Assembly (NCBI RefSeq): GCF_018437505.1
Contig: NZ_CP072467.1
Span: forward strand, 868,001-932,000
DNA length: 64,000 bases
Origin: Spiractinospora alimapuensis
GTDB lineage: Bacteria > Actinomycetota > Actinomycetes > Streptosporangiales > Streptosporangiaceae
Direction of reading: 5' to 3'
Numbering within the stretch: the stretch's first letter is position 1; each line of letters opens with the position of its first letter. The translations under genes were made by a program, and so were the position numbers. Shown one piece after another: positions 1 through 9,784 of this stretch. A model generated the notes under the pieces. That model saw only the letters and a list, made by a program, of their open reading frames with translations. It did no database searches and was not told the origin of the DNA.

Positions 1-481
1 CGCGCGGCGCGGCGTCGATCCACCCCTCGGCCACGAAGACGGCACCCATCTCCTCACCCAGGCGGCGCACCATCATCCCGACGTTGCCGCGCGTCGCCGG
101 ATCCTCCGCGGTGGCCCGGTGCATCAGGAACCGGTAGAGGTTCAGGTTGGCCCCGATGACGCCGAGGTACACACCGATCGTGGCGTGCGCCCGCTCCCGC
201 AGGTCCGAACCGAGGGTCAGCTCCTCGCGGATCCGTGCGACGAGGGGCTCCACGTGCCGGACGGCGAGGGCCCGGTAGAGGCCGTTCTTGTCGCCGAAGT
301 GCCGGTAGAGGATGGGCTTGCTGATGCCGGCCTCGGCGGCGATGGCGGCCATCGTGGCGTCGGGGCCGTCCCGCTGGATCACGGTGTCGGCGGCGTCCAG
401 GATGGCGCGTCGGCGTTCCGGGTCCCGACCACGAGTCCCATCCGCCCCCTCCGGGGCCAGTCCGGAGGGGGGCGCGCTCAC
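1..481 (-). CDS. TetR-family transcriptional regulator (3' end beyond window)
   Basis: The reading frame runs leftwards from a GTG at 481 to the window edge, giving about 160 residues without a stop, so the C-terminus is missing. The GTG is preceded by a strong GGGGGAG ribosome site, which decides the start. After about 20 flexible residues comes the typical TetR helix-turn-helix: residues RRRAILDAA, then TMAAIAAEAGISKPILYRHF and DKNGLYRAL. The remaining part is the variable ligand-binding and dimer domain with a GVYLGVIGANLNLYRFLMHRA stretch. The family represses neighbouring genes and is released by a small ligand; the target here cannot be read because the downstream side is cut off. It was not an independent open frame because it has no stop inside the window. 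Confidence 0.85.
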   Translation of the reverse strand, partial: MSAPPSGLAPEGADGTRGRDPERRRAILDAADTVIQRDGPDATMAAIAAEAGISKPILYRHFGDKNGLYRALAVRHVEPLVARIREELTLGSDLRERAHATIGVYLGVIGANLNLYRFLMHRATAEDPATRGNVGMMVRRLGEEMGAVFVAEGWIDAAPR

Positions 482-805
482 CGGTCTCCCCCGAAAATGG
501 CCCTGGCCCTCGGGTCCGGGAGATATCGGGTCGGTGGCTCGCACATGTCTCGCATTCCTCGCGGTTCTCGCACTCGGGTGTGGATCGTTGGGACGCGGAC
601 GTGGTCGCCGCGATCGTGCCCCGAACGCGGCGAAACACATTCTCGCTGCCGGTCGCGTCGCGGCCCGAACGCGCGTTGGGGGATGCCCCAGGCCGGTGTC
701 AGGCGGCGCGGTCCCCTTCCCTCTTCCCTGGGGAGGGGGAGATTCACACCCTAGATGTACTGACCATGGAGGTTGGTAACACCCACCCCGCGTGATGCAT
801 ACGAA
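482..805. other. intergenic stretch without a supported gene
   Basis: About 320 bases between the TetR start and the IS481-like region. Several overlapping open frames exist on both strands, but none has a ribosome site with a recognisable protein, and they shift between frames as expected of GC-rich non-coding DNA. The divergent side presumably holds the TetR promoter. No repeat or hairpin of note was seen. Confidence 0.5.
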
Positions 806-861
806 GAGGGCCTCCGGTATCGATGGGGATTGCGACATCATCACCGGACCGGAAGGCCCTC
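806..861 (+). repeat. inverted repeat at the left end of the IS481-type element
   Basis: GAGGGCCTCCGG at 806-817 faces CCGGAAGGCCCTC at 849-861, directly before the transposase start. The same arrangement occurs in reverse orientation at 11272-11331 beside the decayed copy, so it belongs to the element and not to the host sequence. It may lie at or near the terminal repeat or form a hairpin over the transposase start. Confidence 0.55.
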
Positions 862-862
862 G

Positions 863-2035
863 ATGCCTCACGCTACCCATCCCAACGCCAAGCTCGCACC
901 GGCTGGCCGCCTGGCATTGGCCCGCTGCATTGTCGAGGACGGATGGCCGCTGCGCCGGGCCGCTGAACGCTTCCAGGTCTCGGCCACCACCGCCCAGCGC
1001 TGGGCCGCGCGCTACCGCACCGGCGGCCCAGCCGCCATGACCGATGCCTCCAGCCGTCCCGCCCGCTCGCCCCGGCGCACCTCCATCCGCCGTCAGCGCC
1101 GCGTCATCAAACTCCGCCACCTCAACCAGTGGGGACCGGCCCGTATCGCCGGGCACCTGCACATGCCCGCCTCTACCGTCCACCGCATCCTCACACGCCA
1201 CGGCTGCGCTCGCCTGGCCCACCTGGACCGCGCCACCGGCCGCACCGTGCGCCGCTACGAACGCGCCCGCCCCGGCGAACTGGTCCATGTCGACGTCAAA
1301 AAACTCGGCTCCATCCCCGACGGCGGCGGCCACCGCGCAGTGGGCCGCCACGCGGGAGTACGCAACAAGCAGGCAGCCACCACCGCCCGACGCAACGGGT
1401 CCCCGGTGATCGGCCACAGCTACCTGCACACCGCCCTGGACGACCACTCCCGCCTGGCCTACACCGAAATCCTGGCCGACGAACGCAAAGAGACCGCCAC
1501 CGCCTTCTGGCAGCGCGCAGCGGCCTACTTCGCCTCGGTGGGCATCACCGTGGAGCGGGTCCTGACCGACAACGGGTCCTGCTACAGATCCGGTCTGTGG
1601 CGCGAAACGCTGACCCAGACCCAGATCGCACACAAGCGCACCCGCCCCTACCGGCCCCAAACCAACGGCAAGGTCGAACGCTTCCACCGCACCCTGACCG
1701 ACGAATGGGCCTACGCCCGCCCCTACACCTCAGAGACCCAACGCCGCCACGCATTCACCGGATGGCTGCACCACTACAATCACCACCGCTTCCACACCGC
1801 CATCAACGGCCCACCCACCACCCGCGTCACCAACCTCACAGGACAGAACACCAGATCGTTGATGGGGGTGTCTTGGACCTCCTGCGGGCGCGACGAAGGG
1901 TGCCAATGCTCTGGGCGTGAACACCAACCTGGACGCCCTTCTGATCGCACGCTCTGTCTCTCTGGGCGGCCACGTCGTGGGTTGGTCGCCGAAACCCGGA
2001 AGACGCGACCCGGCGCGGCTGTTGACCGACGCTGA
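863..2035 (+). CDS. IS481-type transposase with a foreign 3' extension
   Basis: DDE transposase of an insertion sequence; it cuts and joins element ends. ATG at 863 gives an N-terminal winged-helix/HTH region (LRRAAERFQVSATTAQRWAARY), a second HTH near residues 75-110, then an rve integrase core. Acidic residues are visible in HVDVKKLG, LTDNGS and KVERFHRT, so the DDE triad looks intact. Family members normally stop soon after a motif like RVTNLTGQ-T. Here that motif lies at about 1840 and the frame continues for another 58 residues (to 2035) into sequence that in another frame encodes an IS982-type remnant. The natural stop is therefore probably lost and the protein is a fusion, possibly inactive. 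Residues up to about 332 are normal; everything after is junction sequence. A decayed relative lies at 10790-11331. Confidence 0.8.
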   Translation: MPHATHPNAKLAPAGRLALARCIVEDGWPLRRAAERFQVSATTAQRWAARYRTGGPAAMTDASSRPARSPRRTSIRRQRRVIKLRHLNQWGPARIAGHLHMPASTVHRILTRHGCARLAHLDRATGRTVRRYERARPGELVHVDVKKLGSIPDGGGHRAVGRHAGVRNKQAATTARRNGSPVIGHSYLHTALDDHSRLAYTEILADERKETATAFWQRAAAYFASVGITVERVLTDNGSCYRSGLWRETLTQTQIAHKRTRPYRPQTNGKVERFHRTLTDEWAYARPYTSETQRRHAFTGWLHHYNHHRFHTAINGPPTTRVTNLTGQNTRSLMGVSWTSCGRDEGCQCSGREHQPGRPSDRTLCLSGRPRRGLVAETRKTRPGAAVDRR

Positions 2036-2380
2036 ACTGGTCTGCGTCGCTGTCGCCCAGGGCCTGCTGGGATGTGACTCCGAGCGCCGGTGGCCGAACA
2101 CCGCGCCAGCCCGGATCGGCCACCTGTTCCCGCGCCTGCCTCACGCGTCGCGGTCGAACGCTCCGACGTGGGCGAGATCACCGGCTACCGCCACGACACC
2201 TCCCACCACGCCCTCTGGGGCGCCACGGCGCGGCATCCGCTCACCCACCCCCAAGAACTCGACGAACGCGAACCAGCCCCCCACCTCCTCCATCCCCAGC
2301 GGACCGCCCCCGTCACAGGGCCGATCGTGTGCGACGAGGGCTTCACCGGCGCCCTTCGCCCCCTCGTGGTACGGGCCACG
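1917..2380 (+). pseudogene. IS982-type transposase remnant
   Basis: From GTG 1917 the frame reads like the start of IS982 transposases: a TNLDALL opening, then LLTDAELVCVAVAQGLLG and SERRW. After about 75 residues the match leaves this frame; in the frame used from about 2140 on, VERSDVGEITGYRHDTSHH and later IVCDEGFTG resemble the family's VERSDLA-GYGYC-SHS and ADKGFAGR segments. The gene is thus frameshifted and heavily shortened (about 155 codons against roughly 260-300 for the family). It ends against the stop of the acyl-CoA dehydrogenase gene. No terminal repeat was recognised. Confidence 0.6.
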
Positions 2381-3607
2381 TCATCGGACGGGCTGTCCGG
2401 TGACGGCCCGTCCGATGATGAGTCGTTGGATCTCGCTCGCGCCCTCGAAGATGGTGAAGATCGTGGCGTCGCGGTGCCAGCGTTCCACCGGAAACTCCGT
2501 GGTGTAGCCGTTCCCGCCCAACAGGCGGATGGCGTTCTGGGTCACCCAGGTCGCCGTCTCGCTGGCGAAGAGTTTGCTCATCGAGCCCTCGGCCTGGGCG
2601 AAGTCACGGTCGTTGCGGCCCATCCACGCCGCGCGCCACACCAGCAGGCGGGCCGCGTCGATCCGCGTCGCCATGTCGGCCAGGGTGAACGCGACGGACT
2701 GTGTGTTCGCCAGCGGGGCGCCGAACTGCTCCCGCTCCACCGTGTAGTCCCGGGCGCACTCGTAGGCCGCGCGGGCACAGCCCACGGCCATGGCCCCGAC
2801 CGTGGGTCGGGAGGTCTCGAACGTCTTCATCGCGGCCTGGCCGCCGGACCGCTTGCCCTCCCTCGCGCGGGCCAGGCGCGCGTCCAGCTTCTCCTTCCCG
2901 CCGAGCAGACAGCGGCCGGGGACACGGACGTCGTCCAGCACGACCTCGGCCGTGTGCGACGCCCGGATCCCGTGCTTGGAGAACTTCTGGCCCTGCCCCA
3001 GCCCCTTGGTTCCCGGAGGGACGACGAAGGTCGCCTGTCCCCGCGCGCCGAGCTCCGGGTCCACGGAGGCCACCACCACGTGGACGTCCGCGATGCCCCC
3101 GTTGGTCACCCAGGTCTTGGTTCCGTTGATCACCCATTCGTCGCGCGCCTGGTCGTAGCGCGCACGGGTCCGGATGGCCCCGACGTCGCTGCCCGCGTCG
3201 GGCTCGGAGGAGCAGAACGCGCCGAGGCGGACGTCGTCGGCGTCGCCGAACATCGGGGGAACCCACTCGCCCTGTTGTTCCGGCGTCCCCGTGGCGGCGA
3301 CCGACACCGCGGCCAGGGTGGTCCCGGTCAGCGCCAGCCCGATGCCGGGGTCACCCCAGTACAGCTCCTCGTAGGTGACGGGGATGCCGAGCCCACTGGG
3401 CTCGAACCACTGGGTGGCGAAGAAGTCCAGGGAGTAGAGTCCGATCTTGGCGGCTTCCTGCAGGATCGGCCACGGGGTCTCCTCCCGCCGATCCCACTCC
3501 GCCGCGGCCGGCCGGATGACGTCGCGGGCGAATCCGTGCACCCACTCCCGCACCTCCCGAACGTCGTCACTGGGTTCCGGATGGAACACGGGGTGGCCTT
3601 CGCTCAT
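2381..3607 (-). CDS. acyl-CoA dehydrogenase
   Basis: FAD enzyme that makes the 2,3-double bond in an acyl-CoA thioester and passes electrons to ETF; cytoplasmic. The 408-residue protein starts at ATG 3607 (an upstream in-frame start at 3670 would add 21 poorly fitting residues). Visible signatures are the FAD/substrate segment GAFCSSEPDAGSDVGA near residue 145, TWVTNGG, and the C-terminal FTIFEGASEIQRLIIGR, where the Glu of FEGAS is the usual catalytic base position. REQFGAPL and LLGGNGYTTEFPVERWHRDA are family hallmarks. Substrate chain length cannot be told from sequence. Its neighbours are a RamB-type regulator and isocitrate lyase, suggesting a role in fatty or branched acid degradation feeding acetyl-CoA into the glyoxylate shunt. 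Base use is normal for the genome, unlike the IS debris next to its 3' end. Confidence 0.9.
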   Translation of the reverse strand: MSEGHPVFHPEPSDDVREVREWVHGFARDVIRPAAAEWDRREETPWPILQEAAKIGLYSLDFFATQWFEPSGLGIPVTYEELYWGDPGIGLALTGTTLAAVSVAATGTPEQQGEWVPPMFGDADDVRLGAFCSSEPDAGSDVGAIRTRARYDQARDEWVINGTKTWVTNGGIADVHVVVASVDPELGARGQATFVVPPGTKGLGQGQKFSKHGIRASHTAEVVLDDVRVPGRCLLGGKEKLDARLARAREGKRSGGQAAMKTFETSRPTVGAMAVGCARAAYECARDYTVEREQFGAPLANTQSVAFTLADMATRIDAARLLVWRAAWMGRNDRDFAQAEGSMSKLFASETATWVTQNAIRLLGGNGYTTEFPVERWHRDATIFTIFEGASEIQRLIIGRAVTGQPVR

Positions 3608-3730
3608 GGTGGTCCCTGTTCTTTGGTGTCCCGGGCGTGCCGAATCTGGAGTTACCAACGGTAACAGCACCGGGGTCGGAACTGAACCTCCCGTCCGCGA
3701 CCGGATCCGGTCGCGGACGGGGGACGACGG

Positions 3731-5200
3731 TCACTCCACCGCGTATCGCTCCAGGAACCGGTAGACGTCGGTGTCGTCCACGCCCGGAAAACTGCCCGGG
3801 GGCAACGCGGCGAGCACGTGGGAGTGGGCGCGCGCCGAGGGCCACACCTGCCCCTCCCACCGCGCGGCGAGGTCGGCGGGCGGGCGCAGACAGCACTCTC
3901 CCGTCGGACAGCCCGAACGCCGCCGGTTGGTCGTCTCGCGTCCACGGAACCAGCGCGACTCCTTGTAGGGAACACCCAGGGTGATGGCGAAGTTGCGCTC
4001 CCGCCCCGGGTCCACGTAGGCCACACACCAGTGCGTGCCGTTGGGCTTGTCGGTGTACTGGTAGTGGACGGAGTAACGGTCCGCGAGGGTGAAGACCTGC
4101 CGGCCGGCCCAGTACCGACACATCCGTTGTCCCTCGATCGCGCCGGCGTCGTCGGTGGGAAACACCAGGCCGTCGTTCTCGTAGGCCTTGTAGATGATGC
4201 CCGACTCGTCGTTGCGGATGAAGTGGCCCATCAGGTCCAGGTGTCGCGTGGAGAGGTTGGTGAACCGGTGCGCCGCCATCTCGTAGGACACCGAGTACAC
4301 GTCACGCAGATCCTCGACCGAGATGTCGCGGGCGGCCTTCGCCTCCTGGAGGTAGGGGGCGGCGGTCTCCTCCGGGATGAGGACCGCGGCAGCGAAGTAG
4401 TTGGCCTCGACCCGCTGCCGTAGGAAGTCGGCGAAGTCGCGTGGCCGCGCGTGATCCAGGACGAAGTGGCCGAGTGTCTGCAGCAGCACCGTGCGGGGTG
4501 TGTGCATACCGAGGCTCTCCCGGCGCAGGAAGATGCGCCGGTTGCGCATGTCGGTGACCGAACGGACCGACCGTGGCAGGTCCTGGACGTAGCGCAGGGA
4601 GAACCCGCAGTGGGTGGCGATCGCGAGGATCATGCCCTGTGACAGGGCGCCCCCCTGGTAGTCGACCGCGTGCAGGACCTCTTGGGCCGCCCGCTCGACG
4701 TGTTCGAAGTAGTTTCCCCGCTCACGCATCTGGCGCCGGAGGTCGGCGTTGGCCCGGCGCGCCTCCTCGGGGGTGGCCGTCGGTTTGACGTCGCGCCGAC
4801 GAAGCTCCTCGTACAGGCCCACGAGGTGCTCCAATACGTCGTTGGGGACCCGTTTCCCGACGCGCAGGTGCGGGAGGTTCAGTTCCCGGTAGAGGGGATC
4901 CCGCTGCGCCTCCTCCACCGCGATCTCCAACTGGGCGCGGCGGCTGGGCGGCTGACGGGACAGCAGCTCCTCCACGGGGACGTCCAGCGCCTTGGCCAGG
5001 GACCCCAGCAGCGACAGCTTGGGCTCCCGCTTCCCGTTCTCCAACAGCGAGAGCTGGGACGGGGCCCGGTCGACACGCTCGCCCAGTTGCGCCAGGGTGA
5101 GCCCCCGGCTGCGGCGAAGGTGCCGAAGTCGCTGCCCAAAGGTCACAAGATCCACACCTTCAGGCAAAGACAGGATTTCTTTGGTTCCGAACTGCGGCAT
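3731..5200 (-). CDS. ramB: RamB-like regulator of acetate/glyoxylate metabolism
   Basis: 489-residue transcription factor. The N-terminus holds a Cro/C1-type HTH (residues about 20-75: LRHLRRSRGLTLAQLGERV and SQLSLLENGKREP), the middle an IrrE/ImmA-like region (HFVLDHARP, ANYFAAAVLIPEE), and the C-terminus a cysteine-bearing short-chain-acyl sensor-like domain (TGECCLRPPADLAARWEGQVWP). This architecture is that of RamB, which in corynebacteria and mycobacteria controls isocitrate lyase and other acetate genes. The gene is divergent from aceA with a 155-bp gap containing a perfect palindrome, which fits direct control of aceA and itself. A second short inverted repeat (5199-5213) covers the start codon and suggests autoregulation. 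Whether it activates or represses here is unknown. Confidence 0.88.
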   Translation of the reverse strand: MPQFGTKEILSLPEGVDLVTFGQRLRHLRRSRGLTLAQLGERVDRAPSQLSLLENGKREPKLSLLGSLAKALDVPVEELLSRQPPSRRAQLEIAVEEAQRDPLYRELNLPHLRVGKRVPNDVLEHLVGLYEELRRRDVKPTATPEEARRANADLRRQMRERGNYFEHVERAAQEVLHAVDYQGGALSQGMILAIATHCGFSLRYVQDLPRSVRSVTDMRNRRIFLRRESLGMHTPRTVLLQTLGHFVLDHARPRDFADFLRQRVEANYFAAAVLIPEETAAPYLQEAKAARDISVEDLRDVYSVSYEMAAHRFTNLSTRHLDLMGHFIRNDESGIIYKAYENDGLVFPTDDAGAIEGQRMCRYWAGRQVFTLADRYSVHYQYTDKPNGTHWCVAYVDPGRERNFAITLGVPYKESRWFRGRETTNRRRSGCPTGECCLRPPADLAARWEGQVWPSARAHSHVLAALPPGSFPGVDDTDVYRFLERYAVE

Positions 5201-5232
5201 AGCTTGATGCTATAGAAAGATTCGCGAATCTT
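5199..5232. promoter_or_regulatory. palindromic operator candidates between ramB and aceA
   Basis: AAGATTCGCGAATCTT at 5217-5232 is a perfect 16-bp palindrome in an otherwise AT-richer gap, 124 bases before the aceA start. A second, looser repeat, ATAGC-TTGAT-GCTAT (5199-5213), overlaps the ramB start codon. Position between a RamB-like regulator and isocitrate lyase makes the palindrome the likely binding site; the sequence is not the published corynebacterial RamB consensus as I remember it, so the identity of the binder is an inference. Confidence 0.6.
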
Positions 5233-5355
5233 CACATCGAATTCTCGTGCACACTTCTTCCCATGGGCCAAGAATCGGAAGTGCCGGCGGGGAACTCCCG
5301 ATACGCGGTGTCTCCAGCCGGCAGCATCACGACTGGACCTAAGGGGCGGTACACG

Positions 5356-6651
<1,296 letters not shown>

Positions 6652-6665
6652 GGAGCTGGTCCGGT

Positions 6666-6720
6666 AGGGGCGGTCCCCTCTCCGCTTTCGTGGCTGGAGT
6701 CGGAGGGAGGGGCCGCCCTC
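6666..6720 (+). terminator. probable terminator after aceA
   Basis: AGGGGCGGTCCCCTC shortly after the aceA stop can pair with GAGGGGCCGCCCT-type sequence about 40 bases later. The stem is GC-rich with small mismatches and is not followed by a T run, as is usual in such genomes. Confidence 0.4.
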
Positions 6721-6865
6721 GTTCGTTCGCCCCGTTCGGCCGACGCCGGACGGGGGCCGCGCCGCCCCGACGCGCCCCCGAGACCTCGGCGGTCGCTGTC
6801 GGGGCCGGATCCGAGCGACGGACGCGACGGCCCGGTGCGCTGGGGCAGGACCTAAGCTTTTGCGC

Positions 6866-7714
6866 ATGACCACCGCGAAGGCCGAACCGCGGGACGACAG
6901 TGTCCCTTCCTCTCCCGGGTCCCCCGCCGTCGCCGCGTTGACGCCGCGGCTGTTGGGCTGGGAGATCGCCGTGGTGTTGGCGGCATCCGTCGCCGCCTAC
7001 GCGGTCGAGTCCACGATCTCCTTCGTCGGGGTCCTGACGTCGCCGGAGAGCCTGTCGGCGCAGCAGGCCAACCTGGTGGTCCCCGGCGCGCAGTCCGAAC
7101 GGCCGTGGCTGGACCTCGCCGTCCAGGTGTTCCGGATCGTCAACGCGCTCGTCCCGGTCGTTCTCGTCGTCTACCTGCTGCACCGCACCCGGGAGTCCGC
7201 CGCGCGCATCGGGTTCGACGTACGACGCCCGGGCTTCGACCTCGGCTACGGCGCCCTGCTCGCCGGCCTGATCGGCGCGGGGGGCCTGGTGGTCTACCTG
7301 GTCTCGGTCAATCTCGGACTCACGCGCCCCATCGCGCCGAGCACCCTGCACCCCCACTGGTGGCAGATCCCGGTCCTCGTTCTCCAGGCGGTGAAGAACG
7401 GAGTCCTGGAAGAGGTGATCGTCGTCGGTTACCTCATGCACCGCTTCGGGCAGCTCGGCCGGATGTGGGGCTGGTCCCCGCGCCGCTCGGCGATCGTCGC
7501 GACGGCGACCAGCTCGGGACTGCGCGCCTTCTACCACCTCTACCAGGGGGTGGGAATGTTCTTCGGGAACCTGGTGATGGGGGTCGTCTTCTGCTGGTTC
7601 TACCATCGCTTCGGTCGGGTGATGCCGCTGGTGGTGGCGCACGCGGTCATCGACATCGTGGCGTTCGTCGGAGCGGTGTACCTGATCGGCGCGCTGGACT
7701 GGTTGCCGGTCTAG
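6866..7714 (+). CDS. CPBP-family intramembrane metalloprotease-like protein
   Basis: 282-residue integral membrane protein with about seven hydrophobic segments (first at about residues 30-55). The abortive-infection/CPBP signatures are seen in order: NGVLEEVIVVGYLMHRFG (the EE pair), GLRAFYHLYQG, and VVAHAVIDIVAFVG. The usual Arg of the EExxxR motif is replaced by Val, so protease activity is uncertain. In bacteria members process or protect peptides or serve in prenylated-protein processing; the role here is unknown. It stands alone, converging with the MFS gene with no gap. Confidence 0.75.
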   Translation: MTTAKAEPRDDSVPSSPGSPAVAALTPRLLGWEIAVVLAASVAAYAVESTISFVGVLTSPESLSAQQANLVVPGAQSERPWLDLAVQVFRIVNALVPVVLVVYLLHRTRESAARIGFDVRRPGFDLGYGALLAGLIGAGGLVVYLVSVNLGLTRPIAPSTLHPHWWQIPVLVLQAVKNGVLEEVIVVGYLMHRFGQLGRMWGWSPRRSAIVATATSSGLRAFYHLYQGVGMFFGNLVMGVVFCWFYHRFGRVMPLVVAHAVIDIVAFVGAVYLIGALDWLPV

Positions 7715-8968
7715 TCAGCGCCGAGGGCGCTGGGCGTCCAGGGAGTCCTCCAGGTAGCGCGGACGTGCGATGAGGAGTCCGGCGGTGGCGTTGGCGACGA
7801 CGGCGCACAACGCGATGACGACCGACAGGCCCCAGCCACCGGTGGCCCCGTAGGCCAGGCCGAACAGCAGGGGTCCGGCCCCACCGATGAGGTAGCCGAC
7901 GCTCTGGGACGTCGCGGACAGCGTCGCCGTCCCCGCGGCGGTCCGGGTTCGGATGGCGAAGAGGGTGAGGGCCAACGGGAAACTGGACATGGCGACACCG
8001 AGGAGGGTGGACCACACCCAGGGCGCCGCGACCGGCGCGATCCCCAGGCCGACGAGGCCGACCACGTAGCAGCTACTACACGCGACCACGATCCATCGCT
8101 GGTCGCGGATCCGGACGGCGAGCCCCGGGAGCAGCAGTGACGTGGGGATCGCCAGCGCGGACAGGTAGGAGAGCTGCACTCCGGCCTCGGCGGCGCCCAG
8201 GCCACTGGTCCGCAGGAGCTGGGAGTACCAGCCGAACAGGATGTAGGCCAGCGCGGACTGGGTGCCGAAGTAGGTGATGCTCTGCCATCCCATCGCGCTG
8301 CCCAGGACGCGGCGCACGCTCAGCGTGGAGCTGCCGGCGGCCGAGGAGGTACCTCCCAACAGGACGATGACCCACGGAACCGCGGCGATCACTGCGAAGG
8401 CAGCGTACCCGGTCAGGACGATCCGCCAGTCGCCGCTGACGGCGTGCATCGCGGGTACGGTCAGCGCCGCGGCGAGCGCGCTGCCGACTGCCATGGCGGT
8501 GGTGTACAGCGTCGTCAGCGCGCCCACGCGGTCGGGAAAGAGTCGCTTGATCAGGCCGGGGAGCAGGACGTTGCCCACGGCTCCGCCCGACAGGGCGACG
8601 GCGCTGCAGACCATGAACAGCCACGTGGGCTCGGCGAACCCACGTGCTCCGGAGCCGAGCGCGATCGCGCACAGGGCCACCAGCAGGAGGCGCTGTTCCC
8701 CGATCAGGCGGGCGAGCACGGGGGTGAAACCACCGAAGAGGGCGAAGCAGACGACGGGAAGCGTCGTCAGCAGGCCAGCGCCGAGCGCGCTGAGGCCCAG
8801 TCCGTTGGTGAGCTCCTCCAGGATCGGCCCAACGCTGGTCACGGCGATGCGAAGGTTGAGGCCGGCCAGGCCGATGCCGAGGACGAGAAGTATCGCGACG
8901 GTCCAGGAGCGGCGCGCCGGGAGCCGAACCTCGCTCTCACGTTGTGTCATCTCCACCCGAGCAATCAT
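7715..8968 (-). CDS. MFS transporter, CynX/NimT type
   Basis: 417-residue, twelve-segment major facilitator protein of the cyanate/nitroimidazole transporter branch. Recognisable parts are GLAGLNLRIAVTSVGPIL in the first helix, LTTLPVVCFALFGGFTP, and the RLIGEQRLL loop. ATG 8968 was chosen; an internal ATG at 8950 has its purine-rich stretch directly adjacent and is too close. Start upstream at 9016 would overlap the divergent promoter. It faces the GntR regulator gene across a 130-bp gap, so the regulator probably controls its expression. The exported compound cannot be told from sequence. Confidence 0.85.
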   Translation of the reverse strand: MIARVEMTQRESEVRLPARRSWTVAILLVLGIGLAGLNLRIAVTSVGPILEELTNGLGLSALGAGLLTTLPVVCFALFGGFTPVLARLIGEQRLLLVALCAIALGSGARGFAEPTWLFMVCSAVALSGGAVGNVLLPGLIKRLFPDRVGALTTLYTTAMAVGSALAAALTVPAMHAVSGDWRIVLTGYAAFAVIAAVPWVIVLLGGTSSAAGSSTLSVRRVLGSAMGWQSITYFGTQSALAYILFGWYSQLLRTSGLGAAEAGVQLSYLSALAIPTSLLLPGLAVRIRDQRWIVVACSSCYVVGLVGLGIAPVAAPWVWSTLLGVAMSSFPLALTLFAIRTRTAAGTATLSATSQSVGYLIGGAGPLLFGLAYGATGGWGLSVVIALCAVVANATAGLLIARPRYLEDSLDAQRPRR

Positions 8969-9087
8969 AGGATGACCCCATAACTGGATTCGACTCGCCC
9001 CCGGAACCGGTACCATGCCTGAACCTGGCCCAAGCTCCTGCGCAGGCGCGGAACCCCGTCCGAAACGAGACCGACCAATGGCCGATC

Positions 9088-9093
9088 AGGAGG
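9088..9093 (+). promoter_or_regulatory. strong ribosome binding site that fixes the GntR start
   Basis: AGGAGG at 9088-9093 lies five bases before GTG 9099. The alternative starts (9015 and ATG 9078) have no comparable site, so the shorter protein is preferred. Confidence 0.7.
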
Positions 9094-9098
9094 AAGGC

Positions 9099-9776
9099 GT
9101 GCCCCTCGCCTCGACACGACGAACGGGACTCGTCGAACAGGTCATCACCCAGATCCGCACCCAGATTGACTCAGGCGAGTGGCGGGTCGGCGACCGGATA
9201 CCGACCGAGACGGAACTGTCGGACCAACTGGAGGTGGGGAGGAACACGGTGCGCGAGGCCGTGCGCGCCCTCGCCCACACGGGTCTGTTGGAGATCCGCC
9301 AGGGCGCCGGCACGTTCGTGCGGGCGTCCAGCGAACTCGCGGGGGCGCTACGTCGCCGCGTGGAACGCGGAAAGCTACGCGAGACCCTGGAGGTGCGCCG
9401 CGCCTTGGAGGTGGAGGCGGCCCGGCTGGCGGCGACCCGTCGCACCGACACCGACCTCGAGGAACTCAACACCCAGTTGCGCCGGCGCAAAGCGGCCCAC
9501 GACGTGGGGGACCCGGCCGCGTTCGTCGACTCCGACGTCGCCCTGCACCGCGCCGTCGTCCGCGCCTCCCACAGCCCGCTGCTGATCGAGCTGTACAGCA
9601 ACCTGACCCCCGGAATCACCGAGGGTATCGCCAGCATGGTCCTCGAGGACGGGACCGAGACGGTGCCCATCGACCACACACCACTGGTCGCCGCCATCCG
9701 CGACCGGGACCCCGACGCCGCGGCCCAGGAGACCACGCGGTTCATCGACGAACTCCTGGAGGAGAACCAGGACTAG
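9099..9776 (+). CDS. FadR-type GntR transcriptional regulator (FCD domain)
   Basis: 225-residue one-component regulator. Residues about 8-75 form the winged helix (IRTQIDSGEWRVGDRIPTE, ELSDQLEVGRNTVREAVRA, GLLEIRQGAGTFVR); residues about 90-220 form the all-helical FCD effector domain with its Asp and His positions (DSDVALHRAVVRASHSP, DHTPLVAAIRDRD) that normally bind a metal and a carboxylate ligand. It is divergent from the CynX-type exporter, the most likely target. The strong AGGAGG site fixes the GTG start; longer versions from 9015 are improbable. Confidence 0.88.
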   Translation: MPLASTRRTGLVEQVITQIRTQIDSGEWRVGDRIPTETELSDQLEVGRNTVREAVRALAHTGLLEIRQGAGTFVRASSELAGALRRRVERGKLRETLEVRRALEVEAARLAATRRTDTDLEELNTQLRRRKAAHDVGDPAAFVDSDVALHRAVVRASHSPLLIELYSNLTPGITEGIASMVLEDGTETVPIDHTPLVAAIRDRDPDAAAQETTRFIDELLEENQD

Positions 9777-9784
9777 CACCCGCT

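Noticed and set aside
119-754. Long plus-strand open frames opposite the TetR gene
   Set aside because: They lie antisense to a clear TetR protein and have Arg/Pro-rich, family-less translations typical of GC-rich shadows.
2090-3664. 524-codon plus-strand frame across the acyl-CoA dehydrogenase
   Set aside because: It is antisense to a gene with complete acyl-CoA dehydrogenase motifs and has a composition of reversed codons; only its first part overlaps the IS982 remnant.
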